64,000 nucleotides of DNA from Samsonia erythrinae (GTDB lineage: Bacteria > Pseudomonadota > Gammaproteobacteria > Enterobacterales > Enterobacteriaceae): NCBI RefSeq assembly GCF_004342665.1, contig NZ_SMBY01000012.1, positions 1-64,000 of the forward strand, given 5' to 3'. Each line of letters opens with the position of its first letter. Within the stretch, counting starts at the first letter, position 1. The position numbers were made by a program, and so were the translations under genes. The notes under the pieces are model-generated. The model made no database searches. It was not told the DNA's origin and worked only from the letters and a program-made list of their open reading frames with translations. Positions 43,300 to 53,237 of this stretch are shown one piece after another.

Positions 43300-43806
43300 C
43301 TACTCGGAATAGTGTGTCCCCCCGGACGGCGCGGCCATCTGGTGAAACAGGGATATCTGTTGCTGCATCTCTTTCATGCGTTGCTTATGCTTCTTTTCTA
43401 AGGTTTCTTTCTGCTCTTTCGTCAGCAGGTTATACATCTGGTTACGCACTCGGGTCATCTGAATCTGACGTTCAACCTGTAGGTTCATCATGCGGGTGAT
43501 CTGCGCGCGCACCGCCGCTTCATCAAACGTTTCCGCCGTCACCAGTTTGTGCATCGCCTCAACATCTTCGGCATTCACCGCCAGTTTATCCTGACGCCCC
43601 TGATGCATTAAATCACGCATTTGCTGGCGCTGTTGCTCCGTCAGCCTGACGCCATCGAACATACCTTGCTGGTCGGATATCCGTTTCATGGTGGAATCAT
43701 CGATATGCCAGCCGTTCGCGGCAGCCGCCCCACTCCCTGCTGCAATGGCGGTAACAGAACCCAGCATAAGCAGTGAAACAAGAGATAAGGTTGCGAACTT
43801 TTGCAT
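43300..43806 (-). CDS. cpxP: Periplasmic Cpx modulator CpxP
   Basis: Periplasmic chaperone-like inhibitor of CpxA, degraded by DegP when bound to misfolded protein. The start MQKFATLSLVSLL (GGAGAG in front) gives 168 residues with a signal peptide ending near AIAAG. Two LTxxQ motifs (LTEQQRQQMRDL and LTKEQKETLEKK) lie in the all-helical domain. The frame is open 24 codons upstream of this start. Divergent from cpxRA with a CpxR box between; CpxQ is encoded in its 3' end. Confidence 0.93.
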   Translation of the reverse strand: MQKFATLSLVSLLMLGSVTAIAAGSGAAAANGWHIDDSTMKRISDQQGMFDGVRLTEQQRQQMRDLMHQGRQDKLAVNAEDVEAMHKLVTAETFDEAAVRAQITRMMNLQVERQIQMTRVRNQMYNLLTKEQKETLEKKHKQRMKEMQQQISLFHQMAAPSGGTHYSE

Positions 43807-43890
43807 CAATAACTCTCCGGAGCGGCGCGTCATTTCGTGAATCAATGAACGCGAGTCTACGCATCTTGCTGCAAACATGCGTCAGAGGAT

Positions 43891-43905
43891 GTAAAACTAC
43901 GTAAA
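43891..43905. promoter_or_regulatory. CpxR box
   Basis: GTAAA-ACTAC-GTAAA is a perfect match to the CpxR consensus GTAAA-N5-GTAAA. It sits in the divergent cpxP-cpxR gap, 85 bases from cpxP and 55 from cpxR, where it would activate both. Confidence 0.92.
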
Positions 43906-43959
43906 GTCATGGAATAGCGCTAATCTATGACGTATTTTGCCCTTGGAGGTAGAGAAACC

Positions 43960-44658
43960 ATGAATAAAATTCTGCTGGTTGATGACGACAAAGAGCTCAC
44001 TTCGTTATTGAAGGAACTGCTCGAAATGGAAGGCTTTAACGTCGTTGTCGCCTATGACGGCGAACAGGCGTTACACGCGCTGGACAGCTCGATTGACCTG
44101 TTATTACTCGATGTGATGATGCCGAAGAAAAACGGTATCGATACCTTAAAAGAATTGCGGCAACAGCATCAGACGCCGGTCATCATGCTGACCGCCCGCG
44201 GCAGCGAACTGGACAGGGTTCTCGGTCTGGAATTGGGCGCGGATGATTATCTGCCGAAACCCTTCAACGATCGCGAGCTGGTGGCGCGAATTCGGGCGAT
44301 TCTCCGCCGCTCCAATTGGACCGATCAGCAGCAGGCGGGAGAAAACAGCGCCCCAACGCTGGAAGTGGACGGTCTGCGTCTGAATCCCGGCCGACAGGAA
44401 GCGAGCTTTGACGATATCGTGCTGGACCTGACCGGTACCGAATTTACGCTGCTCTATCTGCTGGCACAGCGGTTGGGACAGGTTGTTTCCCGAGAACATC
44501 TGAGTCAGGAAGTGCTGGGTAAACGACTCACGCCGTTTGACCGCGCTATCGATATGCATATCTCGAACCTGCGGCGCAAATTACCTGAACGTAAAGACGG
44601 CTTACCCTGGTTCAAAACGCTGCGGGGACGAGGCTATCTGATGGTTTCGGCGGCATGA
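43960..44658 (+). CDS. cpxR: Response regulator CpxR
   Basis: OmpR-family regulator of the envelope-stress response. The start MNKILLVDDDKEL follows GGAGGT. The receiver domain (1-120) has the acidic pair in VDDDKE, the phosphorylated Asp51 in LLLLDVMMPKKNG, and Lys in YLPKPFNDREL. The winged-helix domain (about 135-232) has VSREHLSQEVLGKRLTPFDR and HISNLRRKL. The stop overlaps the cpxA start by 4 bases. Confidence 0.97.
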   Translation: MNKILLVDDDKELTSLLKELLEMEGFNVVVAYDGEQALHALDSSIDLLLLDVMMPKKNGIDTLKELRQQHQTPVIMLTARGSELDRVLGLELGADDYLPKPFNDRELVARIRAILRRSNWTDQQQAGENSAPTLEVDGLRLNPGRQEASFDDIVLDLTGTEFTLLYLLAQRLGQVVSREHLSQEVLGKRLTPFDRAIDMHISNLRRKLPERKDGLPWFKTLRGRGYLMVSAA

Positions 44659-46025
44659 TCAGCAGTTTGACCGCCCGTATCTTTGCCATTTTCTGGCTAA
44701 CGCTGGCGTTAGTGCTCATGCTGGTTCTGATGGTGCCCAAGCTGGATTCGCGCCAGCTCACCGCCCTGCTGGAAAACGAACAGCGGCAGGGCATCATGCT
44801 GGAACAACACATTGAAGCGGATCTCGCCAATACCCCGGCCAACGATCTGCGCTGGTGGCTACGGCTGTTTTGGGTGTTGGAAAAATGGGCTCCGCCGGGG
44901 CAACGTCTCCTGCTGGTCACCAGCGAAGGACGCGTTCTGGGCGCACAAAAAAATGAGATGCAGATCGTGCGCAATTTTATCGGGCTGTCAGACAATGCCG
45001 ACCATCCGCAAAAGAAAAGCTACGGCCGCATTGAGCTGCTCGGCCCCTTCTCTATCCGCGATGGCGAAGACAACTACCAACTCTACCTGATTCGCCCGAC
45101 CAGTAGCCCACAGTCCGATTTCATCAGTCTGTTGTTTGACCGCCCGCTGCTGCTGCTGCTTTTCACCATGCTCATCAGTTCGCCGCTGCTACTCTGGCTT
45201 GCCTGGAGTTTGGCGAAGCCCGCGCGCAAGCTCAAGCATGCGGCCGACGAAGTCGCCAAAGGCAATTTACGCCAGCACCCTGAGCTGGAATCCGGGCCGC
45301 AGGAGTTTCAGGCCACCGGCGTCAGCTTTAACCATATGGTCAGCGCGCTGGAGCGCATGGTCACGGCGCAGCAGCGCCTGCTGTCAGACATTTCACATGA
45401 GCTGCGCACGCCGCTGACGCGTTTGCAGTTGGCGACGGCGCTGTTACGTCGGCGTCAAGGCGAAGGCAACGAGCTCAACCGCATCGAGACGGAAACCCAG
45501 CGGCTCGACAGCATGATTAACGATCTGCTGGAGCTGTCACGTAATCAGCACAAAAATGAGCTAACCCGTGAATTCCTGCGTGCAGATGAACTGTGGGGCG
45601 ACGTACTGGACGATGCGGCCTTTGAAGCCGAGCAAATGGGGAAAACGTTAAAAGTGCCGTACCCGCCGGGGCCGTGGACGCTCTTTGGCAACCCGGCCTC
45701 CCTCGACAGCGCGTTGGAGAATATCGTGCGTAACGCGCTGCGCTATTCTCATCACCACATCGAAGTCGCCTTCTCGGTCGATAATCAGGGCATCACGATC
45801 AAAGTAGATGACGACGGCCCCGGTGTGAGCATGGAAGATCGTGAACAAATTTTCCGTCCTTTCTATCGTACGGATGAAGCGCGTGACCGCGCATCCGGCG
45901 GGAGCGGTCTGGGGCTTGCTATTGTGGAAACCGCCATTATGCAGCACAAAGGCTGGGTGAAAGCAGAAGACAGCCCGTTGGGGGGGTTACGCTTGATCAT
46001 CTGGCTGCCATTGCACCAGCGGTAG
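44655..46025 (+). CDS. cpxA: Sensor histidine kinase CpxA
   Basis: Inner-membrane sensor of envelope stress. The 456 residues comprise helix 1 (about 8-28), a periplasmic sensor region (about 29-163), helix 2 (about 164-185), a HAMP linker, the H box with the phosphorylated His in SDISHELRTPLTRLQL (about 248), and the ATPase domain with N box IVRNALRYSHHH and G boxes DDDGPGVS and GGSGLGLAIVE. Coupled to cpxR by ATGA. Confidence 0.97.
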   Translation: MISSLTARIFAIFWLTLALVLMLVLMVPKLDSRQLTALLENEQRQGIMLEQHIEADLANTPANDLRWWLRLFWVLEKWAPPGQRLLLVTSEGRVLGAQKNEMQIVRNFIGLSDNADHPQKKSYGRIELLGPFSIRDGEDNYQLYLIRPTSSPQSDFISLLFDRPLLLLLFTMLISSPLLLWLAWSLAKPARKLKHAADEVAKGNLRQHPELESGPQEFQATGVSFNHMVSALERMVTAQQRLLSDISHELRTPLTRLQLATALLRRRQGEGNELNRIETETQRLDSMINDLLELSRNQHKNELTREFLRADELWGDVLDDAAFEAEQMGKTLKVPYPPGPWTLFGNPASLDSALENIVRNALRYSHHHIEVAFSVDNQGITIKVDDDGPGVSMEDREQIFRPFYRTDEARDRASGGSGLGLAIVETAIMQHKGWVKAEDSPLGGLRLIIWLPLHQR

Positions 46026-46169
46026 GTACGGGCCCTGGATGCCGCGTCCGTCACCTTCCGTTTATCTTTCCTCCGCTATACTGCATTGCGTTTTCTATGC
46101 CGTTGCATAGAGTTCCCCCTTATCGGGCTGAAAACAAGCACGGCTCATGTTGAATGAAGGATACCAACG

Positions 46170-48344
46170 ATGAAAGGCGTAACGCTGCTGGCTGGCGTGC
46201 TGACGGCATTAATGAGCACTCAGGCATTCAGTTCAAGTGATGGAGTCTGCGGCTTTTCCGACTCAGAGTGTGGAATGTCCGCCCTGCCTTACCTGCAACC
46301 AGAGAATGACACACGTACCAATCTGATCTTGCTGCAAGCCAGTCTCAACGGCATTCAATTGCCATTACCCCAGCCGTTACCCGACGAGCCGCACTCACGC
46401 GTCAACCCTTTCACAGCCTATCGGATCATGGGGGTGGCCGCGACGGAAGCGATACCTCCGTCAGATTCGGGGGAAGAGGTCACGGCAGGCTCGCCTGACG
46501 TGTCAGCGCTGAATAAGGCAAGGCAGTTGAATCTTCCTTTCGCCGTTGAGAGCACGATTTCCACGTTTTCCTCCGACGAAAACGAAGGTCGTCAGATCTC
46601 CAACAACCTCACGACGTTGGAAGCGTTTTTCGATGTTTTGCTGGCAGACCAGCAATTGACTGAGGAACAGCGCACGCTGTTGGCGCACCAGCGGGTGAAT
46701 CTCCTCAACGCGCCTGATGCAAAGGAAGCGCTGGCGGCCGACCTGAAACGTTTACCGGATGACGGACATGCCGGCGGCCTCAAACAGTACCTGCTCACGA
46801 TTGCCGCGTTCTATCAGGGCCACTTCGACGAGGCGGAAAGCGGCTTTCAGGCATTAACATCGTCGCCGCAGCCGTGGGTGGCGGAAACCTCGCGCTATAT
46901 GCTGATTCGCGTGGCGATCAATAAAGCGATGGAAAACGCGCTGGATGAATACAACATGTTCGATGCCAGTAAAGCCGATAAAACCGCTGCACAACGGGCC
47001 ATACAGCATATTGACGATTACCTGAAACAGTATCCGAACGGACAATACGTCGAATCCGCTAATGGGCTATATCGTCGCGCTTACTGGATCATCGGCGATG
47101 TCAAAGCCTTAGCCAAAATCTACCAGTCTGTGCTGAATAATGCCGACTCCCCTCAGTCACTTCTTGCATTGAGCGACGAGATCGACAACAAGCTGCTGGA
47201 AGATCGCCAGTTCACCAGCGCGCCGGACAGCGCGCCATTGACGATGGCGCAGGATCTCAAGCGCTTGCGCGCCAATGACGGCTGGCTGGCATTACCCGCC
47301 TTATCCACCGACGAGTTGGCCGCGCAGAAACCGCTGTTTGAGCAAGCCAACATGCAGGAAGCGTACAGCTACCTTCAAGCCGCTCAGCTTTTTTATGGTC
47401 AACAAGATTATGCCGCCGTGGTCAATAGCGTTCCCGCAACGCAGGCGGAAAATCTGACCGATACCGTGCGTTTCAGTCTGCAAGTATTACGCGGTCAGGC
47501 ACTGGTTCATCTGGCGCGCTGGGATGAGGTTGAAGCGCACTGGCGTCACCTGTTAACGCGGAATATGGACTATACCCAAAACCAATTCCTGCAACTGGCG
47601 CTGGCGGAAACGCTGGTCAAGGTAGGGCAACCAGCGCGCATCTTTGCCGCCGACAGCCCGGTAAAAAATCTGCGTTTTCGCTCTGCCGTACTGAAAACCA
47701 GCGCAAGCACCGAGCTGCTGCGCCAGCAAACCGGCCCACAATACAGCCACGAAGAGCGGGTTATCGCGCTGCATACGTTGTTAACCAAATCGCTGATCCA
47801 CGGCGATTATGCCGGCTATCTCAAAGACAGCCCGTTAAGAAAAGAGATTGCCCCGCTGGTTAGCAGCGAAAACCAGAGCTGGAACAAGGAAGATCTGGCC
47901 GTGTTCGACTGGGACGGCAGCGACACGGAAAATGGCTATCAGTGCCCGTCTCTGGATAAGGTGGTTGCTACGCTCAATCAGCGCCCGAATGATGCCCGCG
48001 CGATTAACTGTCTCGGCGAATTTTTCCTGCGCACGCGCAATAGCGTCGGTTTTGACTGGGGCGAAGATGACATGCTAAGCGATCTCACCAACGCCCCAAC
48101 GCAATTCGCCGGCACCGAATATAGCCGGCTGGATGGTTATATGCGGGTGATTGCCGATCCGAAAGCACCACCTGAAGACAAAACCTATGCGTTGTATCGC
48201 GCGGTCTATTGCTATGCGCCAAGCGGTAATAACGACTGCGGCCCACAGAACATCAGTAAGAAAACGCGCAAAGCCTGGTTTACCCAGTTGAAGACGCAAT
48301 ATAAAGGCAGCGTGTGGGCAGACAAGCTCGCTTATTACTGGTAG
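46170..48344 (+). CDS. Large secreted protein of unknown function
   Basis: A 724-residue protein with a signal peptide (GVTLLAGVLTALMSTQAFSS). I do not recognise a named domain. The middle and C-terminal parts are helix-rich with repeated short helical pairs (for example LKQYLLTIAAFYQGHFDEAE and LRGQALVHLARWDEVEAHWR), suggestive of TPR-like repeats. Cysteine pairs occur near the N-terminus (GVCGFSDSECG) and the C-terminus (CYAPSGNNDCG), fitting a periplasmic location with disulfides. AAGGA precedes the ATG. It overlaps the DUF3142 gene by 31 bases, so the two likely work together. Confidence 0.8.
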   Translation: MKGVTLLAGVLTALMSTQAFSSSDGVCGFSDSECGMSALPYLQPENDTRTNLILLQASLNGIQLPLPQPLPDEPHSRVNPFTAYRIMGVAATEAIPPSDSGEEVTAGSPDVSALNKARQLNLPFAVESTISTFSSDENEGRQISNNLTTLEAFFDVLLADQQLTEEQRTLLAHQRVNLLNAPDAKEALAADLKRLPDDGHAGGLKQYLLTIAAFYQGHFDEAESGFQALTSSPQPWVAETSRYMLIRVAINKAMENALDEYNMFDASKADKTAAQRAIQHIDDYLKQYPNGQYVESANGLYRRAYWIIGDVKALAKIYQSVLNNADSPQSLLALSDEIDNKLLEDRQFTSAPDSAPLTMAQDLKRLRANDGWLALPALSTDELAAQKPLFEQANMQEAYSYLQAAQLFYGQQDYAAVVNSVPATQAENLTDTVRFSLQVLRGQALVHLARWDEVEAHWRHLLTRNMDYTQNQFLQLALAETLVKVGQPARIFAADSPVKNLRFRSAVLKTSASTELLRQQTGPQYSHEERVIALHTLLTKSLIHGDYAGYLKDSPLRKEIAPLVSSENQSWNKEDLAVFDWDGSDTENGYQCPSLDKVVATLNQRPNDARAINCLGEFFLRTRNSVGFDWGEDDMLSDLTNAPTQFAGTEYSRLDGYMRVIADPKAPPEDKTYALYRAVYCYAPSGNNDCGPQNISKKTRKAWFTQLKTQYKGSVWADKLAYYW

Positions 48345-49102
48345 CGCCGTTAATCCTGCTGGCCTGCCTGCTGTCTTTTTGTACGCAGGCCGCTTCCGTT
48401 AACCCCGCGTCTTCAGGCATTAACGCGGCACACTATCAGGACTTCTGGCTGTGGGCCGCCGTGCGCCCACAACCGATTCTGCATCGTGCGCAGACGCTCT
48501 ACCTGCATCAGGGAGAAATTGCCCGCCGCCAGGGTAAAACCGTGTTTCTGCGTCAGGGGCTTCCCCCCAGCCGGCTACGCGTTAAGCGCATCTGGCTGGT
48601 TTTTCGCATGACCACGCTGACGCTCTCCGATCAGCATCTGAAGCGGATGCTGAAATTACGGGAAAACTGGCAGCGCCACGGCAATCAGGTTATCGGGATT
48701 CAGATCGATTTTGACGCAAAAAGCTATCAACTAACGGGCTATGCCGCATTTCTGACGCAATTACGCGAACGCCTGCCTGCCGATTGTCGGCTCAGTATTA
48801 CAGGGTTGCTTGACTGGGCGAAAACCGGCGATGTCTCGGCGCTAAACCGCTTACGGGGCAAGCTGGATGAGGTGGTGGTACAAACCTATCAGGGGCGCAA
48901 TACCGTCGCGAAGGTCGCCGATTACCTGCCTGCCTTGATGAAACTGACGCTGCCTTTCCGGTTAGGGCTGGTACAAAACGGCAAGTGGGAAAAACAGTGG
49001 CAACGACGCCTTGCCGAATCGCCGTACTATCGCGGGGACGTGGTATTTCTGGTGAACCCGCCACGGAAGACGCTCCCCCGCACGCAGCGACAAACAGAGT
49101 GA
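48314..49102 (+). CDS. DUF3142 domain protein
   Basis: A 262-residue product starting at GTG inside the 3' end of the preceding gene. The N-terminal hydrophobic stretch (LLLVAPLILLACLLSF) is a signal peptide or anchor. The rest fits DUF3142, which resembles a TIM-barrel glycoside hydrolase fold: YQDFWLWAAVRPQPI, VIGIQIDFDAKSYQL (a conserved Asp at the barrel edge) and VVVQTYQGRN. Catalytic activity is not established. The two-gene overlap argues for coexpression. Confidence 0.78.
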   Translation: MGRQARLLLVAPLILLACLLSFCTQAASVNPASSGINAAHYQDFWLWAAVRPQPILHRAQTLYLHQGEIARRQGKTVFLRQGLPPSRLRVKRIWLVFRMTTLTLSDQHLKRMLKLRENWQRHGNQVIGIQIDFDAKSYQLTGYAAFLTQLRERLPADCRLSITGLLDWAKTGDVSALNRLRGKLDEVVVQTYQGRNTVAKVADYLPALMKLTLPFRLGLVQNGKWEKQWQRRLAESPYYRGDVVFLVNPPRKTLPRTQRQTE

Positions 49103-49567
49103 CTACCGACAGCCACCGAAGCCGTTTTGCCGCCAGGCTTCATAGCTGATGATCGCCACGGCGTTCGACAAATTCAGGCTGCGGCTGTCCGACTGCATCG
49201 GAATACGGATGCGGAAATCCGGCGCGAAGCCGTCGCGGATCTCATCTGGCAAGCCCGACGTTTCCGAGCCAAACAGCAACACATCGCCCGGCTGATATGT
49301 CGGCTGGTCATAAGGACGGCTGCCCTTGGTAGTGCAGGCGAAAAGGCGTTGGCCGGGAACCGCGGCCAGAAAATCCTGATAATTTTTATGGCGGCTGACG
49401 TTCGCCAGATCGTGATAATCCAGTCCCGCACGGCGTAGCTTTTTCTCTTCAAAATCAAACCCCAGCGGTTCAATCAAATGAAGCGTACAGCCGTTGTTGG
49501 CAGCCAGACGAATAATATTGCCGGTATTCGGCGCAATCTGAGGCTCATAGAGCGCAATGTGAAACAT
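49103..49567 (-). CDS. trmL: tRNA (cytidine/uridine-2'-O-)-methyltransferase TrmL
   Basis: SPOUT-class enzyme that methylates the wobble ribose of tRNA-Leu. The 154 residues show the trefoil-knot motifs: [14 protein letters not shown] (about 14-27), [13 protein letters not shown] (about 100-112) and [19 protein letters not shown] (about 121-139). Convergent with the DUF3142 gene. The C-terminus is a little shorter than in E. coli. Confidence 0.92.
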   Translation of the reverse strand: MFHIALYEPQIAPNTGNIIRLAANNGCTLHLIEPLGFDFEEKKLRRAGLDYHDLANVSRHKNYQDFLAAVPGQRLFACTTKGSRPYDQPTYQPGDVLLFGSETSGLPDEIRDGFAPDFRIRIPMQSDSRSLNLSNAVAIISYEAWRQNGFGGCR

Positions 49568-49762
49568 GGGATAACGTCAACGCAGGAAAAAAGGGTGCCG
49601 TAGTATAACGCATTCCGGCAGAGCGACCCAAAACCGGCGCAAACAGGAATACAGATGACTCCGCACGACGTTTTTATTCGTAGCGATTACACTTAAAGAA
49701 ATGCCATCAGAATCATGTACTGATGGGAACAGAATGCGGGCATATGCCCAAGTGGAGGGGTA

Positions 49763-50056
49763 ATGAAACAATATAAGACATTATTAACCAGTGCGGCCCT
49801 GTTCTGCCTGCCGATGATGGCGAGCGCCAACGCGACGCAAGCGCCAACGCCTCAGCAGCAGTTTGACAACGGCATCAGCAGCCAGAAACAGTTGCAGCAA
49901 AATATGCAGCAGAGCCAGAAATTGCAGCAACAGCAGTTGAATCAGCAGCTCCAGCAGCGTAACCAGCACTTGCAGCAACAGCGCCAGCAGCAGTTACAGA
50001 AGGATTTACAGCGGTCGCAGAGAACCATCCCGCCGCAAACGCAACAGACCCCCTGA
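49763..50056 (+). CDS. yhhA: Gln-rich periplasmic protein, YhhA/DUF2756-like
   Basis: A 97-residue secreted protein: signal peptide (LLTSAALFCLPMMASA, cleavage near ANA) followed by a low-complexity region rich in Gln (runs such as QQNMQQSQKLQQQQL). The pattern and nearness to the ugp operon resemble E. coli YhhA, which lies next to ugpQ. Low-complexity composition makes homology hard to judge. GTGGAGGGG precedes the ATG. Confidence 0.65.
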   Translation: MKQYKTLLTSAALFCLPMMASANATQAPTPQQQFDNGISSQKQLQQNMQQSQKLQQQQLNQQLQQRNQHLQQQRQQQLQKDLQRSQRTIPPQTQQTP

Positions 50057-50091
50057 CCTACGAAGACATTTCCCGCGAAAAGCCAGGGGTT

Positions 50092-50120
50092 ACGGGGCGG
50101 CGGCGATGGGGCCGCCCCGT
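50092..50120. terminator. GC-rich hairpin after yhhA-like gene
   Basis: ACGGGGCGGC pairs perfectly with GCCGCCCCGT (10 bp), 35 bases after the stop. No T run follows, so it may be a weak terminator or mRNA 3' stabiliser. Confidence 0.5.
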
Positions 50121-50233
50121 GTCGGACGCGTGCAGCAACGGTTGCAAAAAACCACGAGAACTAACGCGCACCAAACATTACATAGCACTGACAGAATACC
50201 TAACCACAGTCTTCCTCAGCCAGGCATGGCTGA

Positions 50234-51190
50234 CTATAACCGCACGCCCATCAGCGTCAGAATCAACGGCGTGGTTAACGCCGCCATCGCCGTTGAGAGC
50301 AGCAGGCTTGACGCCACCGGGCCGCCCAGCACATCGAACTGGCGCGACATCAGGTAGACGTTGACGCCCACCGCCATCGACCCCAGCAGCACGACGGCGC
50401 GCGTCTCCATTTCCGGCAGACCGAGCGCTATCGCAATTCCCCAGATCGCCAACGGCTGCACCAGCAGTTTGATGGCGCAGATCGCCGTGCTGATCTGCCA
50501 GCCGTCACGCACGCGGTATTCCGCCAACCCCATCCCCAGTGCCACCAGCGACAGCGGCGCAGCAATCTGCCCCAGCATGGACAACGGCTGATCGACATAC
50601 GACGGCAGCGGCAGACCGGTCAGGCTGAACGCCGTCCCGGACAGAATGCCGATAATCAGCGGGTTCTTCAGCACGCCCAGCGCGGTTTTGGTAAAGCCTT
50701 GTAGCGACAGCGCCCCGTTACGCGCCCACTCTACCGATACCGTCACCAGCGTCCACAAAATCAGTCCGTTAAACACCACCACCAGCGCAACCGACGGGAT
50801 CGCCTCTTCGCCCAGCATCAGCGTGGCGATCGGCAGCCCCAGCATCACGTTATTGGAGAAGATGCCGCTGAGCGCAAAGAGCGAGCCGGATACGCCATCA
50901 AGATGAAAAACGTGGCGCGCCACAATGCGGCCTAAGACAAACACCAGCAGGCAACCGCCGAAAAACGCGATCAACAACCGGGCATCCACCACCGGACGCG
51001 AGGAGAAATCAGACATCAGACGAAACAGCATCGCAGGCATGGCGACGGAGAAAACAAAGCGCGTCATGCCGTCGGTCACGGTGGTGGGCCACTTACCGTA
51101 GCGAATCAGGCTGTAGCCGAGCGCGATAAGAACAAAGAGGGGTAATGACAGAAAAATCTGGTGCCAAAGCGAAACAATAAATGCGGGCAT
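50234..51190 (-). CDS. AEC-family transporter
   Basis: A 318-residue membrane protein with about ten helices in two repeats of five, as in the auxin-efflux-carrier/bile-acid-type family. Signatures include LIALGYSLIRYGKWP near the N-terminus, FSVAMPAMLFRLM with the helix-break Pro, FSNNVMLGLPIATLMLGEEA and VNVYLMSRQF. Bacterial members move small carboxylates such as malate or malonate; the substrate here is unknown. AAGGAAG precedes the ATG. Confidence 0.88.
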   Translation of the reverse strand: MPAFIVSLWHQIFLSLPLFVLIALGYSLIRYGKWPTTVTDGMTRFVFSVAMPAMLFRLMSDFSSRPVVDARLLIAFFGGCLLVFVLGRIVARHVFHLDGVSGSLFALSGIFSNNVMLGLPIATLMLGEEAIPSVALVVVFNGLILWTLVTVSVEWARNGALSLQGFTKTALGVLKNPLIIGILSGTAFSLTGLPLPSYVDQPLSMLGQIAAPLSLVALGMGLAEYRVRDGWQISTAICAIKLLVQPLAIWGIAIALGLPEMETRAVVLLGSMAVGVNVYLMSRQFDVLGGPVASSLLLSTAMAALTTPLILTLMGVRL

Positions 51191-51274
51191 GACGCCACTT
51201 CCTTATCACCGGCACCGAGTCAGAAAGAGAGTCCGCCGCAACCAAATAATACGGCAATAAGCGAATGATGGTCA

Positions 51275-51369
51275 CTTAAGCAGGGATTTAGGGGAAACAC
51301 GGTGATGAGGTTCCCGCAGGGATGGCTCACACCGTGGTAGCCCCGGTATCCCGATCCTTAAACGATCGG
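51275..51369 (-). repeat. Dispersed ~90-bp repeat, copy 2 of 2
   Basis: Reverse-strand copy of the repeat at 29175-29265. It contains a hairpin with arms CACGGTGTGAG and CTCATCACCGTG closed by TCCC-TGC-GGGA. It lies just downstream of ugpQ (minus-strand sense), where it might serve as the ugp operon's 3' end. Confidence 0.8.
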
Positions 51370-51389
51370 CATTCGGCAATAGGCAGACC

Positions 51390-52139
51390 TCAGCCGGTCG
51401 CGAAGCTTGCCCCGATTAAATCTATCCGGTCAGTGCAGATGCAGTCAACGCCCCAATCCAGCAAAGTTTGCGCTCGCTCTGGGTGATTGACGGTATAAAC
51501 CAGAATGCGTAACCCCGCGGCTTTCAGCGCCGCGACCCGTTCCGGCGTCAGCAGTTTGTGGTTCAGGTGAATGGACACGCACCCCAGACGCTGCGTTAAC
51601 GCCGGCCAATGATCTTCCCACTCGTCCAGCAGCAGCCCGCGCGGCAGTTCCGGTGCGGCCTGCTGCGCCGCTTCCAGAGCATCGACAGAGAACGATGACA
51701 GCAGCGGCGCAACCGGGTGTTCCGCCCACAGCTGACGGGCCGCCAGCGCAATCACCCGCCCGGTTTCCGCTTCATATCCGGTGGTGGGTTTAATCTCAAT
51801 ATTGGCCGCCATGCCGTACTGCACGCAGCGTTTAGCTACTTCCGATAGCAGCGGCAGGCGTTCACCGGCAAATTTCTGAGCGTACCAGCCGCCGACATCC
51901 AGCCCGACCAGTTTGTCCCACGGTAATTCGCCCGCGATACCCCGGCCGTTGCTGGTGCGCTCCAGTGTGTCGTCGTGCAGAAGGAAAATCTGACCGTCCT
52001 GCGACAGCTTAGCGTCAAATTCGATCATCTTGTGACCGAGGCTGGCGCCGACATCAATTGCCGCCAGCGTGTTTTCCGGTGCCAGTGAACCGCCGCCGCG
52101 ATGGGCGACAATCGCCGGGTAAGGCCAGATTGTTTCCAT
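51390..52139 (-). CDS. ugpQ: Glycerophosphodiester phosphodiesterase UgpQ
   Basis: Cytoplasmic enzyme that hydrolyses imported glycerophosphodiesters to glycerol 3-phosphate and an alcohol. The 249-residue GDPD TIM barrel has the active-site motif [19 protein letters not shown] (Arg and Glu) and [23 protein letters not shown] (split motif with catalytic His, about residues 40-62), plus [11 protein letters not shown]. The ATG overlaps the ugpC stop by one base. Last gene of ugpBAECQ. Confidence 0.95.
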   Translation of the reverse strand: METIWPYPAIVAHRGGGSLAPENTLAAIDVGASLGHKMIEFDAKLSQDGQIFLLHDDTLERTSNGRGIAGELPWDKLVGLDVGGWYAQKFAGERLPLLSEVAKRCVQYGMAANIEIKPTTGYEAETGRVIALAARQLWAEHPVAPLLSSFSVDALEAAQQAAPELPRGLLLDEWEDHWPALTQRLGCVSIHLNHKLLTPERVAALKAAGLRILVYTVNHPERAQTLLDWGVDCICTDRIDLIGASFATG

Positions 52140-53212
52140 TATTCCATCCGTAATCCGCTTTGCGAATCAAACAAGTGCCATGATGACGTCGGCAAATGCA
52201 ACCAGAGTGTCGAGCCGATGGCGGGGCAATGCTCATAAGACAGCCGCGCGATCACGTTTTGCCCACCCCACTTGCCGTGCGCCAAATTATCCGCCCCCAA
52301 CAGTTCGAGCGTCTCGACCCGCAGCGGGATACCGCCGGTTTCAGGCGTCGCCAGCTGAATATGCTCCGGCCGCACCCCCAGCGTCAATGCTTTACCGCGC
52401 CACTGCGGCTTTGGTTCAGGCAGCGCCAGCGCGATATCCTCACCAATTTCAAAGCGGCAGCCGTCATCGCTCATGTGCCCCGACCACAGGTTCATGGCCG
52501 GTGAACCAATAAAGCTGGCCACAAACAACGACGCCGGACGACGATAAATCTCCGCCGGCGCGCCGATTTGTTCGGCGATGCCTTTGTTCATGACAATGAC
52601 GCGCTGCGCCAGCGTCATGGCTTCAACCTGATCGTGCGTGACGTACAGGCTGGTGGTTTTCAGACGCTGATGCAGTTGCTGTAATTCCAGCCGCATCTGC
52701 ACGCGCAGTTTGGCATCCAGATTCGATAGCGGTTCATCAAACAGGAACACCGCCGGTTCACGTACAATCGCCCGTCCCATCGCCACGCGCTGGCGCTGGC
52801 CGCCCGATAGCTCACGCGGTTTACGTTGCAACAGCGGCATCAGTTCCAGAATGCGCGCCGCGTCTTCCACGCGCTCACGAATCTGCGCCTTGCCGAAGCC
52901 GCGAATTTTCAGGCCGTAAGCCATATTGTCGAACACGTTCATATGGGGATAAAGCGCATAGTTCTGGAACACCATCGCAATACCGCGATCTTTCGGTTCC
53001 AGATCGGTGACGCGCTGGTTATCAATGTATATATCACCGCTGGTGGTGCGTTCGAGGCCAGCCACCATACGCAGCAGCGTCGATTTACCGCAGCCTGACG
53101 GCCCCACCATCACAACGAACTCGCCGTCCGCGACATCCAGATTGATGGGCCGGATGACCTGGGTTTTGCCATCGTAAGACTTGGTGACGGCCTGAAGTTT
53201 TAAACATGCCAT
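52139..53212 (-). CDS. ugpC: sn-Glycerol-3-phosphate importer ATPase UgpC
   Basis: ATPase of the Ugp importer, MalK-like. The 357 residues have Walker [17 protein letters not shown] (about 37-52), Q loop [10 protein letters not shown], signature [15 protein letters not shown] (about 135-149), Walker [15 protein letters not shown], switch His in [13 protein letters not shown], and a C-terminal OB-fold regulatory domain ([11 protein letters not shown]). Confidence 0.97.
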   Translation of the reverse strand: MACLKLQAVTKSYDGKTQVIRPINLDVADGEFVVMVGPSGCGKSTLLRMVAGLERTTSGDIYIDNQRVTDLEPKDRGIAMVFQNYALYPHMNVFDNMAYGLKIRGFGKAQIRERVEDAARILELMPLLQRKPRELSGGQRQRVAMGRAIVREPAVFLFDEPLSNLDAKLRVQMRLELQQLHQRLKTTSLYVTHDQVEAMTLAQRVIVMNKGIAEQIGAPAEIYRRPASLFVASFIGSPAMNLWSGHMSDDGCRFEIGEDIALALPEPKPQWRGKALTLGVRPEHIQLATPETGGIPLRVETLELLGADNLAHGKWGGQNVIARLSYEHCPAIGSTLWLHLPTSSWHLFDSQSGLRME

Positions 53213-53237
53213 AAGCGTTTCCGAAATTCGTCTCGAT

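Noticed and set aside
43049-43300. 83-codon minus-strand frame over CpxQ
   Set aside because: It covers the CpxQ sRNA and its terminator and reads no recognisable protein.
51275-51369. CRISPR-like or tRNA-like element because of its hairpin
   Set aside because: There is no spacer-repeat array or cloverleaf, and the sequence matches the dispersed repeat at 29175.
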